A stretch of 35,441 nucleotides of DNA. It comes from Phycisphaerae bacterium (GTDB lineage: Bacteria > Planctomycetota > Phycisphaerae > SM23-33). The notes below the pieces were generated by a model. The model was not told the DNA's origin and did not search any database. It saw only the letters and a list, made by a program, of their open reading frames with translations. The stretch lies in assembly GCA_016782885.1 (NCBI GenBank), contig JADHXQ010000047.1, positions 1 through 35,441 of the forward strand, read 5' to 3'. Positions within the stretch are counted from its first letter, which is position 1. Each line of letters starts with the position of its first letter. A program made the position numbers and the translations under genes. Of this stretch, positions 7,491-15,959 are shown in pieces.

Positions 7491-9242
7491 GTGAAACAGA
7501 TATTCTTGGCGACAGTAGTGTTTATCGCTGCGGTGTTCCTCAGCGGTTGCGAACGGATGGAAGAGGTGTTCGAGACCAGCAAGTATCGGTTTCTGGATTC
7601 ATCGAAAGTTATCGAGCCCCAGGATGGGTCACCAGTAACGCCTATCTACTCCAACTCCGGTGATGCGGATATTACCGAGGAGTTACCCCCTAACGCAACG
7701 CCGCCTACTCCCGAGGATCTGACTTACAGCGACCGCGATTACATTATCGGTCCGACCGATGTTCTGGATATCTCTGTCCTGGACCTTCTGGAAAACGGTA
7801 TCGAAACGGTGCTCCGCCGCCAGGTTACCACGAGTGGATATATCGATCTTCCGCTGCTACCAGACAAGATTAAGGCCGAGGGTCAGAACAAGGAACAACT
7901 CACCGAGACTGTCAGGAAAGCTTACATTAGCAATAATGTTCTCAGGAAGCCGACCGTGGCTGTCACGATTGCCGCCAAGAGACAGAGCACCTACTCGATC
8001 CTCGGTGCGGTAGCAGGGCCCGGGACGTACCAGATTGAACGCAGGGACATGCGTCTGCTCAACGTTCTTGCAGCCGCGCGAGGTATTACTCAGGAAAACA
8101 TCAAGTATATCTACGTTATCCGCCCCGAGGCGGCGAAGGTTATGAATCCCAAGACGACCGAAACCGGTGGTAAGAGCAAGGCCGTCATGCCCACAGCGGC
8201 CAGCAGGATCGCACCACCAATTGGTAGCCGCCCTGGCGCCGCCACCACGACGACAGGCAAGAGTCCTGCACCGGTCAAAGATGGGGATAACACTGCCGCC
8301 TTGCGTGAACTGGGCAACCTTATTACCGGCGAACCTGAACCTGCGACCGGGCCTTCCGACGATTCCAAGACCAAACCTTCAAGCAAACCGGGTAATACGA
8401 CACCTGCACCAGTGGTGATGCCGACCTTTGCCGAGACTTCGTCCGTAGTTGCTGCTGCATCCACGTCGGCCGAGTCCGATCCTCAACCTGATGGGCGGAG
8501 TGAGAAGTGGATATACGTCGATGGCAAATGGATCAAAACGGTTCAGAAAGCTGTGGTGGCGACTCAACCATCGGGCAAGGGTACCCCCGCGGTGAGTCCC
8601 GTACGGTCGTTGCCAGAGACGCAAGCGGTGTCAGTCGTTCGGCGCCGCGATCCCGAGACGCAAGCAGTGTCAGTCGCTCGTCGGCGCCGCGATAATACGT
8701 TCGAGGATCCATACCGGTGGAAAGATGCCGACAAGAGCAACCTTGCCAGAGTGATCTTCATTGACCTGAAGCGTCTCCGCCAGGGCGATCCTCGTTTGAA
8801 CATAGTGATTCGCGACAATGATATTATTCGTGTCCCGTCGCTTGAGGTTGGTGAGTTTTACATTATGGGCGAAGTGCAGCGTCCGGGGGTCTATACGCTC
8901 ACCGGTCGAAAGGTGACGATCAAGATGGCTTTGGCGGCCGCCGGTAACCTTGGACCACTGGCCTGGCCGGAGAATTGCACTCTGGTGCGGCGCATCGGAG
9001 GGGATCAGGAGCAGACTACTTCACTGAATCTCAGGGCGATCTGTGCCGGTAAGGAGCCTGACCAGTTCCTCAGACCCAACGATGTGCTGGAAGTCGGCAC
9101 GCACTGGAAGACGTCATTCATGGCGGTTGTTCGTAATGCTTTCCGTGTTTCGTACGGATTGGGCCTGATTTACGACCGGAACTTCGGCTCGGCGCGGCAG
9201 GAGGGTTACAAAATGGACGGCTATCGGTTCTCACGCTGGTAA
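7491..9242 (+). CDS. Wza-like polysaccharide export lipoprotein with SLBB domains
   Basis: Outer-membrane polysaccharide export protein of 583 residues. The GTG at 7491 is chosen because AAAGG (7480-7484) is six bases upstream and a clean lipoprotein signal follows (MKQIFLATVVFIAAVFLSGC, Cys20). The TTG at 7473 would add six residues. Residues about 80-165 are a Poly_export domain (DYIIGPTDVLDISV, YIDLPLLPDKIKAEG). An SLBB-like segment follows (TYSILGAVAGPGTYQIERRD). A 190-residue Pro/Thr/Ser/Ala-rich insert (about 215-405) splits it from a second SLBB (FYIMGEVQRPGVYTLTGRKVTI). The C-terminus ends VRNAFRVSYGLGLIYDRNF. In this family the protein forms the outer-membrane exit pore for exopolysaccharide. 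The insert is unusual and contains a tandem duplication. Confidence 0.88.
   Translation: MKQIFLATVVFIAAVFLSGCERMEEVFETSKYRFLDSSKVIEPQDGSPVTPIYSNSGDADITEELPPNATPPTPEDLTYSDRDYIIGPTDVLDISVLDLLENGIETVLRRQVTTSGYIDLPLLPDKIKAEGQNKEQLTETVRKAYISNNVLRKPTVAVTIAAKRQSTYSILGAVAGPGTYQIERRDMRLLNVLAAARGITQENIKYIYVIRPEAAKVMNPKTTETGGKSKAVMPTAASRIAPPIGSRPGAATTTTGKSPAPVKDGDNTAALRELGNLITGEPEPATGPSDDSKTKPSSKPGNTTPAPVVMPTFAETSSVVAAASTSAESDPQPDGRSEKWIYVDGKWIKTVQKAVVATQPSGKGTPAVSPVRSLPETQAVSVVRRRDPETQAVSVARRRRDNTFEDPYRWKDADKSNLARVIFIDLKRLRQGDPRLNIVIRDNDIIRVPSLEVGEFYIMGEVQRPGVYTLTGRKVTIKMALAAAGNLGPLAWPENCTLVRRIGGDQEQTTSLNLRAICAGKEPDQFLRPNDVLEVGTHWKTSFMAVVRNAFRVSYGLGLIYDRNFGSARQEGYKMDGYRFSRW
8616..8696 (+). repeat. In-frame tandem duplication within the export protein insert
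   Basis: Two units, 8616-8654 and 8655-8696, each begin GAGACGCAAGC and end GGCGCCGCGAT plus three bases; the second is one codon longer. They encode PETQAVSVVRRRD and PETQAVSVARRRRD. A weaker partial copy (AVSPVRSL) lies just before. The unit adds positive charge to an otherwise low-complexity linker. Confidence 0.8.
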
Positions 9243-9268
9243 GCTTTCCAGCCGATCATATAAAGACT

Positions 9269-10288
9269 ATGCCCCAGAACCCCCACCAAGCAGAAGAAGG
9301 CCTCTCGCGGCCGGGGGGATCTTTGGTCGATATGGTCGGCGTGTTTGAAAACCGCCCTGTCGATCAGGCCTTTTCCCGGTCCGTGTACGTAAAGGTCGCC
9401 GTCATAGCATTTCTGTTTTGCGGACTGAACTTCTGGCAATTCGAGAAGCTCGTTGCCGGATGGCGAATTGACCCGAACTGGTCGCACGGGTTCCTGATCC
9501 CTTTGTTCAGTTTGTACCTTATATACACCAGGTGGGACCAGTTGGTAGCGGCCAGGCGGCGGGTATGTCTCTGGGGCCTGCCGATTATCCTGTTGAGCCT
9601 CCTTGTGCTGGTGTTTGCATTCTTCAGGTTGGGGACATACTGGTTCTGCCAACTGAGTATGATTCCATTGCTTCTGGGGATCGTTTTGTATCTCAGCGGT
9701 CCGTCGGTCCTGAAAATCACCTGGGTGCCAATAGTTTTTCTGCTGCTGGCGATTCCAATTCCCGACATACTCTACCAGAAGATCGCCTATCCGTTGCAGG
9801 AACTTGCGGCCCATAGTACTACGGTTCTCCTCCGGCTCTGCAACGTGACGATAGACGTCAACGCCAGCAGCCTGAGCATCACATCCATCAGTGGTCGGGT
9901 GCATCCGTTGCAGGTCGTTGAGGCATGCAGCGGAGTCAGGTCGCTGATGGCTTTCGTGGCCCTCAGTGTTGCGATGGCCTACATTGACGATCGTCCAGTG
10001 TGGCAACGGTTGGTCCTGATCTTTTCTTCGCTGCCGATTACGATGCTCTGCAACATTCTCCGTGTAACGGCCACCGCTACGATGTTTGTGATCGACAAGC
10101 CCGAACTGGGCCAGGATTTCATGCACACATTCATGGGAATGGCTCTTCTGCCTCCCGCGCTGCTGATGTTGCTCGGGCTCAGTTGGATGATGAACCACCT
10201 GTTCATTGAGAGTGATGATGAAGACGACGAAGACGTTGAGGCTCCGGTATCTTCCGGGACGGATAACCCACCGGGGGTGAAGGCATGA
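9269..10288 (+). CDS. Exosortase (exosortase/archaeosortase family transpeptidase)
   Basis: Integral membrane cysteine protease/transpeptidase of 339 residues with about eight hydrophobic segments from residue 40 to 312. The family cleaves PEP-CTERM-type sorting tails and couples to exopolysaccharide production. The conserved residues are all present: Cys220 in EACSGVRS, Arg265 in NILRVTATA and His286 in HTFMGM. The upstream family motif NWSHGFLIPLFSLYLIYTRW is at about 70-89. The cytoplasmic C-terminus is acidic (ESDDEDDEDVEAP). The start is the ATG at 9269 with a weak ribosome site; ATG 9332 is possible. It follows the export lipoprotein by 26 bases and overlaps the EpsI-like gene by ATGA. 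The subtype (XrtA versus planctomycete-specific) cannot be fixed here. Confidence 0.9.
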   Translation: MPQNPHQAEEGLSRPGGSLVDMVGVFENRPVDQAFSRSVYVKVAVIAFLFCGLNFWQFEKLVAGWRIDPNWSHGFLIPLFSLYLIYTRWDQLVAARRRVCLWGLPIILLSLLVLVFAFFRLGTYWFCQLSMIPLLLGIVLYLSGPSVLKITWVPIVFLLLAIPIPDILYQKIAYPLQELAAHSTTVLLRLCNVTIDVNASSLSITSISGRVHPLQVVEACSGVRSLMAFVALSVAMAYIDDRPVWQRLVLIFSSLPITMLCNILRVTATATMFVIDKPELGQDFMHTFMGMALLPPALLMLLGLSWMMNHLFIESDDEDDEDVEAPVSSGTDNPPGVKA

Positions 10289-11331
10289 CGGAAACAACTC
10301 CAAATTCGTCGACAAGCAGTATTTCCGTCGGGCAGTGGTGCTTGCGAAACCGCCATTTTCTGATCGTGGCGGTTCTTTTGACACTCGTGTGGGCGGGATG
10401 GAGGGGCATAATGTACGTGAATGAATTGGTGTTTCGCAAGGAGGCCGTCGCGTGGCCTGTGGGTGTTGAAGTCGATCCAGTCAAGTTTCGAATGCTTTCT
10501 CTCGCCACGAGCTTCGGTCCGGACAATCAGTTCGAACTGGCCGCCGATGGCGAACTGTTCTATCCCCGCGACGGCGACTTGTTCGTCACGGACTCCGGAG
10601 ATATTCTTGCGGCAAGAGGCGGTGGGCTCTTTTACAAGGACGGTCGAAACTTCACAGGCTCCCTGAGCGAACTGAAGTACAAAGATAGTGGTAAAGAGGT
10701 TCTGGACGGCGAGCCGGACGGCGAGAAGACTATCATAGGGGAGGTGCTGGAATCTCTGGCGATCGGTACGGCGCTGGATTTTTCGACTGTCGGCGACAGG
10801 AAGAGTACGTGGTACGTTTCCAGGACGTACGTCGACAGGCGGAAGTCCCGCGGTCAGGGATACCGACTGTGGCAACTGGACGTGACGTATTATACCGGTA
10901 CGCTGGACAAGGCGCCTCACTTCCCCGAGCGATGTCTCCAGGCGGCGGGCATGACCTTGGGCAACATGGGTAATGTGGAGTTCGAGGTTCCCGATGCATC
11001 GGGGCCGTGGGGGGATAAACCCATCACTTGCCGGTTCGTGGAATATAGCAATCCGCGCGGAACCTGGGAGAACCTCCACGTACAGTATTACGTATATTCT
11101 TTGAACGGATATCCGGAGTCATCGTGGAAGGCGGTTCGTTTGGAGAATGCTTCGCTGCTTGGTAAGTATTCCTATTTCGCCAAGATACAGTTCAATCCGC
11201 TGAACGAAATCAAAGATACGGATGAGGCGAAGCAAGCCACGGAGGAGTTTGTGAAGTACATGTTGCCCGAGGTGCTTAAGGCGCTTCCCATGCCTGAAGA
11301 TATCAAAAGGTTGGAGTCCGGCGTTCCGTAA
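10285..11331 (+). CDS. EpsI-like exosortase-associated protein
   Basis: Protein of 348 residues with one N-terminal membrane segment (HFLIVAVLLTLVWAGWRGIMYV, about 24-45) and a periplasmic domain. The EpsI signature is seen at 199-221, DVTYYTGTLDKAPHFPERC followed by LQAAG, with the family's His-Pro-Cys arrangement at His212, Pro214 and Cys217. An additional region, WGDKPITCRFVEYSNPRGTWENLHVQYYVYSLNGY, fits the EpsI core. EpsI proteins accompany exosortases in exopolysaccharide loci; their biochemical role is unsettled. The start codon overlaps the exosortase stop region by four bases, indicating translational coupling. Confidence 0.85.
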   Translation: MTETTPNSSTSSISVGQWCLRNRHFLIVAVLLTLVWAGWRGIMYVNELVFRKEAVAWPVGVEVDPVKFRMLSLATSFGPDNQFELAADGELFYPRDGDLFVTDSGDILAARGGGLFYKDGRNFTGSLSELKYKDSGKEVLDGEPDGEKTIIGEVLESLAIGTALDFSTVGDRKSTWYVSRTYVDRRKSRGQGYRLWQLDVTYYTGTLDKAPHFPERCLQAAGMTLGNMGNVEFEVPDASGPWGDKPITCRFVEYSNPRGTWENLHVQYYVYSLNGYPESSWKAVRLENASLLGKYSYFAKIQFNPLNEIKDTDEAKQATEEFVKYMLPEVLKALPMPEDIKRLESGVP

Positions 11332-11371
11332 GCCGAAAAAACAGTAATCAACACAGTTATCTAGACATAGA

Positions 11372-14300
11372 ATGGATTATGTGATGGCGAAACGCAAAAA
11401 GAAACTCAACAAGAAACTCGTTGTCGTTCTGTTGGCTGTGACGGTATTGCTCCTGATGCTGGTCGGGGTGGTACTTTACAAGTACCGTAATGTTCTGATT
11501 CCCAGGAATCCCGTTCCGCATGCGAAAGCCGGTTTGGCGGCACTCGAAAAACGCCAGTACAAACTGGCCATCCAGGAACTGAGTATTGCCATAAACGCTG
11601 TCCGCGGCAAAGACCCCGAGGCCATGAAGGCCAAGGCCAAATACTACTACAATCTGGGCGGAGCATACCTCGAGTGGATCAAGAACGACCCAGAACTCAC
11701 TGATTCCCAGAAGCGCGAGAACTTGCAGGGATGCCTGGGCTCCATGCGCCAGGCTGTTACGCTGGACCGCACATATCTCGAACCACACGAGACTCTCTGT
11801 CGCATACACTGGCAGTTTACTTATGGTCAGATGCGACAGGGACGCGCCAGTGTCGACTGGACTCCGTTCATCGAAGCAGCCAGCGCACTGCTCGAAGTCA
11901 ATCCTGAAGATGCCCCAACCTATTACAGGCGCGGTGTGGCCTGGGGCAACGTGGGGGAACGCACCGGTGACACCGAGGCCTGGAAGAAAGGACTTTCTGA
12001 CTTCCGCAAAGCTATCGCACTCGACACTGATAATATCGACTATTGGGGGGCATGGTTGATGCTGCTGAAATGGGCCGAGTCCAAGGATGCGACGATCGAT
12101 GTCGATGGCGGATTCCTGGAAGCGTTCAAAGCCAATCCCAATTCCGCCGCATTACGAATACTGTATGCCTCCTACCTGAGAGGAAAGGACCGCTCCGACG
12201 AGGCCGAAGAGCAATTGCGAACCGCCATCAAGTGCGAACCGACAAGTCCCCGCGGACACATTTCAATGGCCGGCTTCTTGTCGGAATCTGAGCAATACGA
12301 CGCGGCGCTCAAGGAATTGATAGCTGCCGCGGACATAGATCCGACCATGGCCGAGATTTACTTGCAGCGGAGCAGGATCCATCGGACCAGAAGGAGGTTG
12401 GACGACGCCATCAAGGCACTCCAGGAGGGAGTTTCAGCGTTGGAGCCCAAACATTCCGCCTCCGCTGCGACCCAACCGGCGTCCCGGCGAACCAGAGCAC
12501 TGACCGAACAGATGAATCGACTCAACTTTGCCCTTGCCAATACGGTTCTGGACCGCAGGCGCACCGTCAAAGACAAAGAGAAGCAAGAGGCCATGGTGGA
12601 GATTGCCCGGAAATGCTACGAGAAGCTTGCTAACCTGCCTGCCAAATCGCCACACCGGGCCAAACTTTCAGGACGCCTTGCCGCAGTCCGCGGAGATCGC
12701 GAAGCGGCGATCAAGGACCTCGAACAGGCCTACGAGGCTTTTGGTCTGGCTGATCTGCAGACTCCCGCGCTGCTGATAACTCTCTATGATTCGGTCGGTA
12801 TGCCCGGTAAGGCCGAGAAGATGCTCATATCACTGCAGAATGCACCAAAGCTCCAGGACAATATCGAGGTTATGTTGGCATTGGCGCGGTTGAAGATACG
12901 CTATCAAGACTATGAAGCCGCCGACAATTTCGTCAACAGGGCACTGCGCACAGATGCACAAAGCAAAACCGCCCTGCAACTTAAAGACGAACTGCGGTTT
13001 TTGATGGGCAAGGATGTTTCTAATATTCAGCTCAGAATGCTCTCGACCGCCGCGGTCAAGGCCATGGTGGATCAGGCCGATTTGAGATGGACTGACGGGC
13101 AGCGGAATGAGGCGATGGCGATGCTCGCGGACCTGCGAAAGGCCTTGCCCGGGAACCTCCTGTTGGCTGAACGCATGGTCAATATGCATCTGCTGCTGGG
13201 CGACAAGGACAGCGCCAGAGCAATTCTCAAGGAAGTGGCGGTGGCCTATCCCGATGACGAGAATCTGAAATTCCAAACCGAGTTGATCGACAAGACTCCT
13301 GACCAGCGACTTGTAATGCAACTGATGCGTGTTGACGAGAAGATTACCGATCCGTTTGTGCGCGCCTGGGCCAAAGCACGCATTGCATCCCGCGCAGGCA
13401 ACAATCAAATGTACAACAAGTTCCTCGCCGAAGCGGTTGCCCTGAAACCCGACGCCCCCGGCATTACCGCAATACAGTTCCGCGACGCATTGTCCAATAA
13501 GAACTGGGATGCGGCCCTGGCCGTGGTCCAGCGCGTCGAGAAGACCAACGAACTCAGGGGCAAGTCGATGCGCGCCGAGTTGTTCGTCCGCCAGGGGGAA
13601 TACGTAAAAGCAGTCGATGTACTCGCACCGCTCCGCAAAAGGAATCCGGATTCCAAGTTCGTTCTCCACATGCTCGGAGACTGCTATCTTGCGATTCAGA
13701 AGAACGACCTGGCCGAAAATGTCTATGGCGTTCTTGAAAGCAACGATCCCGGTGATGTCACTGCCTTGATCGGTCTTGCAGTTGTCGCCCAGCGGGAGGG
13801 CCGGTTGGCGGATAACGAGGACTACGTCATGCGGGCATACCGAAGACCCGAGGGGCGAAAACACCCTTACATCAGCAGGCGGTATCTGGAAATCCGCGAG
13901 GAGGGAGCAACCGGTGACGAAATCAAGAAGATCATCGAGCGGCGCGAAGAACTCCACAAGATCGGAACCCGTGATCCCAATTATCTCAACAACATCGCGC
14001 GTCTCGCCAGACTCTGTGAGTATCGCACACGCGATCTGGCGCGAGCGGAGGAACTCTACCGCGAAGCTTATGAAAAAACCGCTCATGCACGGCAATGGGC
14101 AAGGGTCCTGGCGTTTTTCTATGCTCGCAACAGAGAATCCGCCAAAGGCGAGGCCATATTGAAAACGGGCGTCAGTGAGGCCAAAAGCGTATCGGATAAA
14201 GTTGACTGGCTCGTCATGCACGGGGACTTCTTGACAATATACAGTCCCGACCAGGCTTTGCGGGCTTACAACCAAGCCTCCTCGATCGATCCGGAAAACC

Positions 14301-15931
14301 CTCTGCCTTTCAGGGCTAAGGCGGCGTTCTATGCGAAGAACGGCATGTGGCAAAAGGCTATCGAACACATGATTGCTTACGTTGCAAGGCGCGGTGAAGA
14401 CATGCGAGGTCGTAAGACCCTGATACAGTATCGTATCAATGGCAGGCAGTACGATGAGGCGGAAAAGGCGATCGAGGCATTTCTCAGGCGAAACCCGACT
14501 GACGCTCAGGCATTGCTGCTCAAAGCCGTACTGCTCAGATTGCGCGGAAGCCCCGCAAAAGCTGTTACCATCGCCACACAGGCCATCGAGAAACACCCGG
14601 AATTCGCGGCTGCCTTCGCAGTCAGAGCACGTGCATACATCGTAATGGGTGAGCTTGAAATGGCAAAGAACGATCTGGAATCTGCCCGCACACTCAACAG
14701 GACACCACAGATCTCCATGGAACTGGCAGATGTATACACGCGCTTGGGTCGGGAGGAAGATACAATCCTCGTCTTGAAGTCAATCGTGGCCGAGAACGAG
14801 ACCTACGAGGCGGCCCAGATCAAATTGATAGGTCTGTATCTGGAAGATAAGAAGTGGGCCAACGCAGAAAACAGACTTGCTGCCGCCCACAAACTGTTCC
14901 CCAAGAAATCGATATACTGGATAGCTGAAGCCGAGATGTGGCAGCGCCGCCAGCAGAGCGCCAAGGCCATTGCCGCATTCGAGAAGGCTTTTGAATTGGA
15001 CAAAGAATCCATATCGGTTGTCAGGGCGTACTTGCTGGGGCTTCTGGAAGCGAAGGCGTACGATAAGGCGTTGGCTATTGCCGATATCTACAAGGACAAG
15101 CCGTTCTGGGACGTGTCGGTGAATGCGGTTCTTGGAAGGATCATGGTTGCCAAGAAGCAGGACAGCAAAGCCAACGAGTTGTTCATCAAGTCAGTCGAAG
15201 GCGCTCGTCCGAGGGAACTGATTTTCGTCGTGTCTCAGATTCGCGAAGCTTATGGTTCAAAAATCGCCATCGAAAGAATGGTGGCATGGTCGAAACAACG
15301 CCCCGCTGACTGGTACGTTCAGGTGCTTGTGGGGAACCTGTGCACTGTGGCGGTGACCGATCCCGAGGAGAAACTCACCGCTGCGGAAAGAAGCAAGTAT
15401 TTGAAGTTGGCAATCGATAGCTATGTTGCGTCCGTCGAGAAAGCAAAGAAGCCTGAAGATATTGCTATGTTGTTCAATCGGCTTGGTAAGGCTTACTATG
15501 ATAACAAAGAGCCCCGAGAGGCCGAAAAAGCCTACATAAAATGCCTTAAACTTACACCAGACAGCCACGCTGCACTCAACAATCTGGCTTACTTGTATGT
15601 TGATGATCTTAATGAACCGGAAAAGGCCTTGCCTTATGTCCGAAAGGTTATCAGACTAAGGCCTCAGGATCCCAACGTGTTGGATACCTACGGATGGGTG
15701 ATGGGCAAGCTCAAGAGGTATGCCGAGGCGAAGAAATATCTCCAGCGATCCATCGAACGCGATCCGGCGTTGGCTGCCTGCCGATACCATCTGGGATGGG
15801 TTTTCGAGCAGATCGGAGACCGGAAGCAAGCCCGGAAGCATTACCGTCTGGGAGTGGAGTTAATCCGCACCAGGCCGCACCTGCCGCTTTACAAGCGGTT
15901 CCAAGACGCCTTGAAGCGTCTTGGCGCATAA
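11372..15931 (+). CDS. Very large membrane-anchored TPR protein
   Basis: Protein of 1519 residues. A basic N-terminus (MAKRKKKLNKK) and one hydrophobic segment (LVVVLLAVTVLLLMLVGVVLY) predict inner-membrane anchoring with the bulk in the periplasm. The rest is almost entirely tetratricopeptide repeats, with typical pairs such as YNLGGAYLEWIK, AAFAVRARAYIVMGELEMAKNDLESA, and LNNLAYLYVDDLNEPEKALPYVRKVIRLRPQDPNVLDTYGWVMGKLKRYAEAKKYLQRSIERDP near the C-terminus. Large TPR proteins are known partners of exosortase/exopolysaccharide loci (a TPR lipoprotein in the classical PEP-CTERM system), but here there is a membrane anchor and no lipobox. ATG 11372 is used; ATG 11384 is equally possible because neither has a clear ribosome site. 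The stop is 28 bases from the next start. Confidence 0.85.
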   Translation: MDYVMAKRKKKLNKKLVVVLLAVTVLLLMLVGVVLYKYRNVLIPRNPVPHAKAGLAALEKRQYKLAIQELSIAINAVRGKDPEAMKAKAKYYYNLGGAYLEWIKNDPELTDSQKRENLQGCLGSMRQAVTLDRTYLEPHETLCRIHWQFTYGQMRQGRASVDWTPFIEAASALLEVNPEDAPTYYRRGVAWGNVGERTGDTEAWKKGLSDFRKAIALDTDNIDYWGAWLMLLKWAESKDATIDVDGGFLEAFKANPNSAALRILYASYLRGKDRSDEAEEQLRTAIKCEPTSPRGHISMAGFLSESEQYDAALKELIAAADIDPTMAEIYLQRSRIHRTRRRLDDAIKALQEGVSALEPKHSASAATQPASRRTRALTEQMNRLNFALANTVLDRRRTVKDKEKQEAMVEIARKCYEKLANLPAKSPHRAKLSGRLAAVRGDREAAIKDLEQAYEAFGLADLQTPALLITLYDSVGMPGKAEKMLISLQNAPKLQDNIEVMLALARLKIRYQDYEAADNFVNRALRTDAQSKTALQLKDELRFLMGKDVSNIQLRMLSTAAVKAMVDQADLRWTDGQRNEAMAMLADLRKALPGNLLLAERMVNMHLLLGDKDSARAILKEVAVAYPDDENLKFQTELIDKTPDQRLVMQLMRVDEKITDPFVRAWAKARIASRAGNNQMYNKFLAEAVALKPDAPGITAIQFRDALSNKNWDAALAVVQRVEKTNELRGKSMRAELFVRQGEYVKAVDVLAPLRKRNPDSKFVLHMLGDCYLAIQKNDLAENVYGVLESNDPGDVTALIGLAVVAQREGRLADNEDYVMRAYRRPEGRKHPYISRRYLEIREEGATGDEIKKIIERREELHKIGTRDPNYLNNIARLARLCEYRTRDLARAEELYREAYEKTAHARQWARVLAFFYARNRESAKGEAILKTGVSEAKSVSDKVDWLVMHGDFLTIYSPDQALRAYNQASSIDPENPLPFRAKAAFYAKNGMWQKAIEHMIAYVARRGEDMRGRKTLIQYRINGRQYDEAEKAIEAFLRRNPTDAQALLLKAVLLRLRGSPAKAVTIATQAIEKHPEFAAAFAVRARAYIVMGELEMAKNDLESARTLNRTPQISMELADVYTRLGREEDTILVLKSIVAENETYEAAQIKLIGLYLEDKKWANAENRLAAAHKLFPKKSIYWIAEAEMWQRRQQSAKAIAAFEKAFELDKESISVVRAYLLGLLEAKAYDKALAIADIYKDKPFWDVSVNAVLGRIMVAKKQDSKANELFIKSVEGARPRELIFVVSQIREAYGSKIAIERMVAWSKQRPADWYVQVLVGNLCTVAVTDPEEKLTAAERSKYLKLAIDSYVASVEKAKKPEDIAMLFNRLGKAYYDNKEPREAEKAYIKCLKLTPDSHAALNNLAYLYVDDLNEPEKALPYVRKVIRLRPQDPNVLDTYGWVMGKLKRYAEAKKYLQRSIERDPALAACRYHLGWVFEQIGDRKQARKHYRLGVELIRTRPHLPLYKRFQDALKRLGA

Positions 15932-15959
15932 TGAGAATTACCTGTCTGGAGAGACGCAC

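Noticed and set aside
9221..10384. 387-codon minus-strand ORF
   Set aside because: Antisense to the exosortase, which has clear catalytic motifs; His/Gln/Arg-rich shadow translation.
12830..14596. 588-codon minus-strand ORF
   Set aside because: Antisense to the TPR gene; no recognisable domain and no leading ribosome site worth noting.
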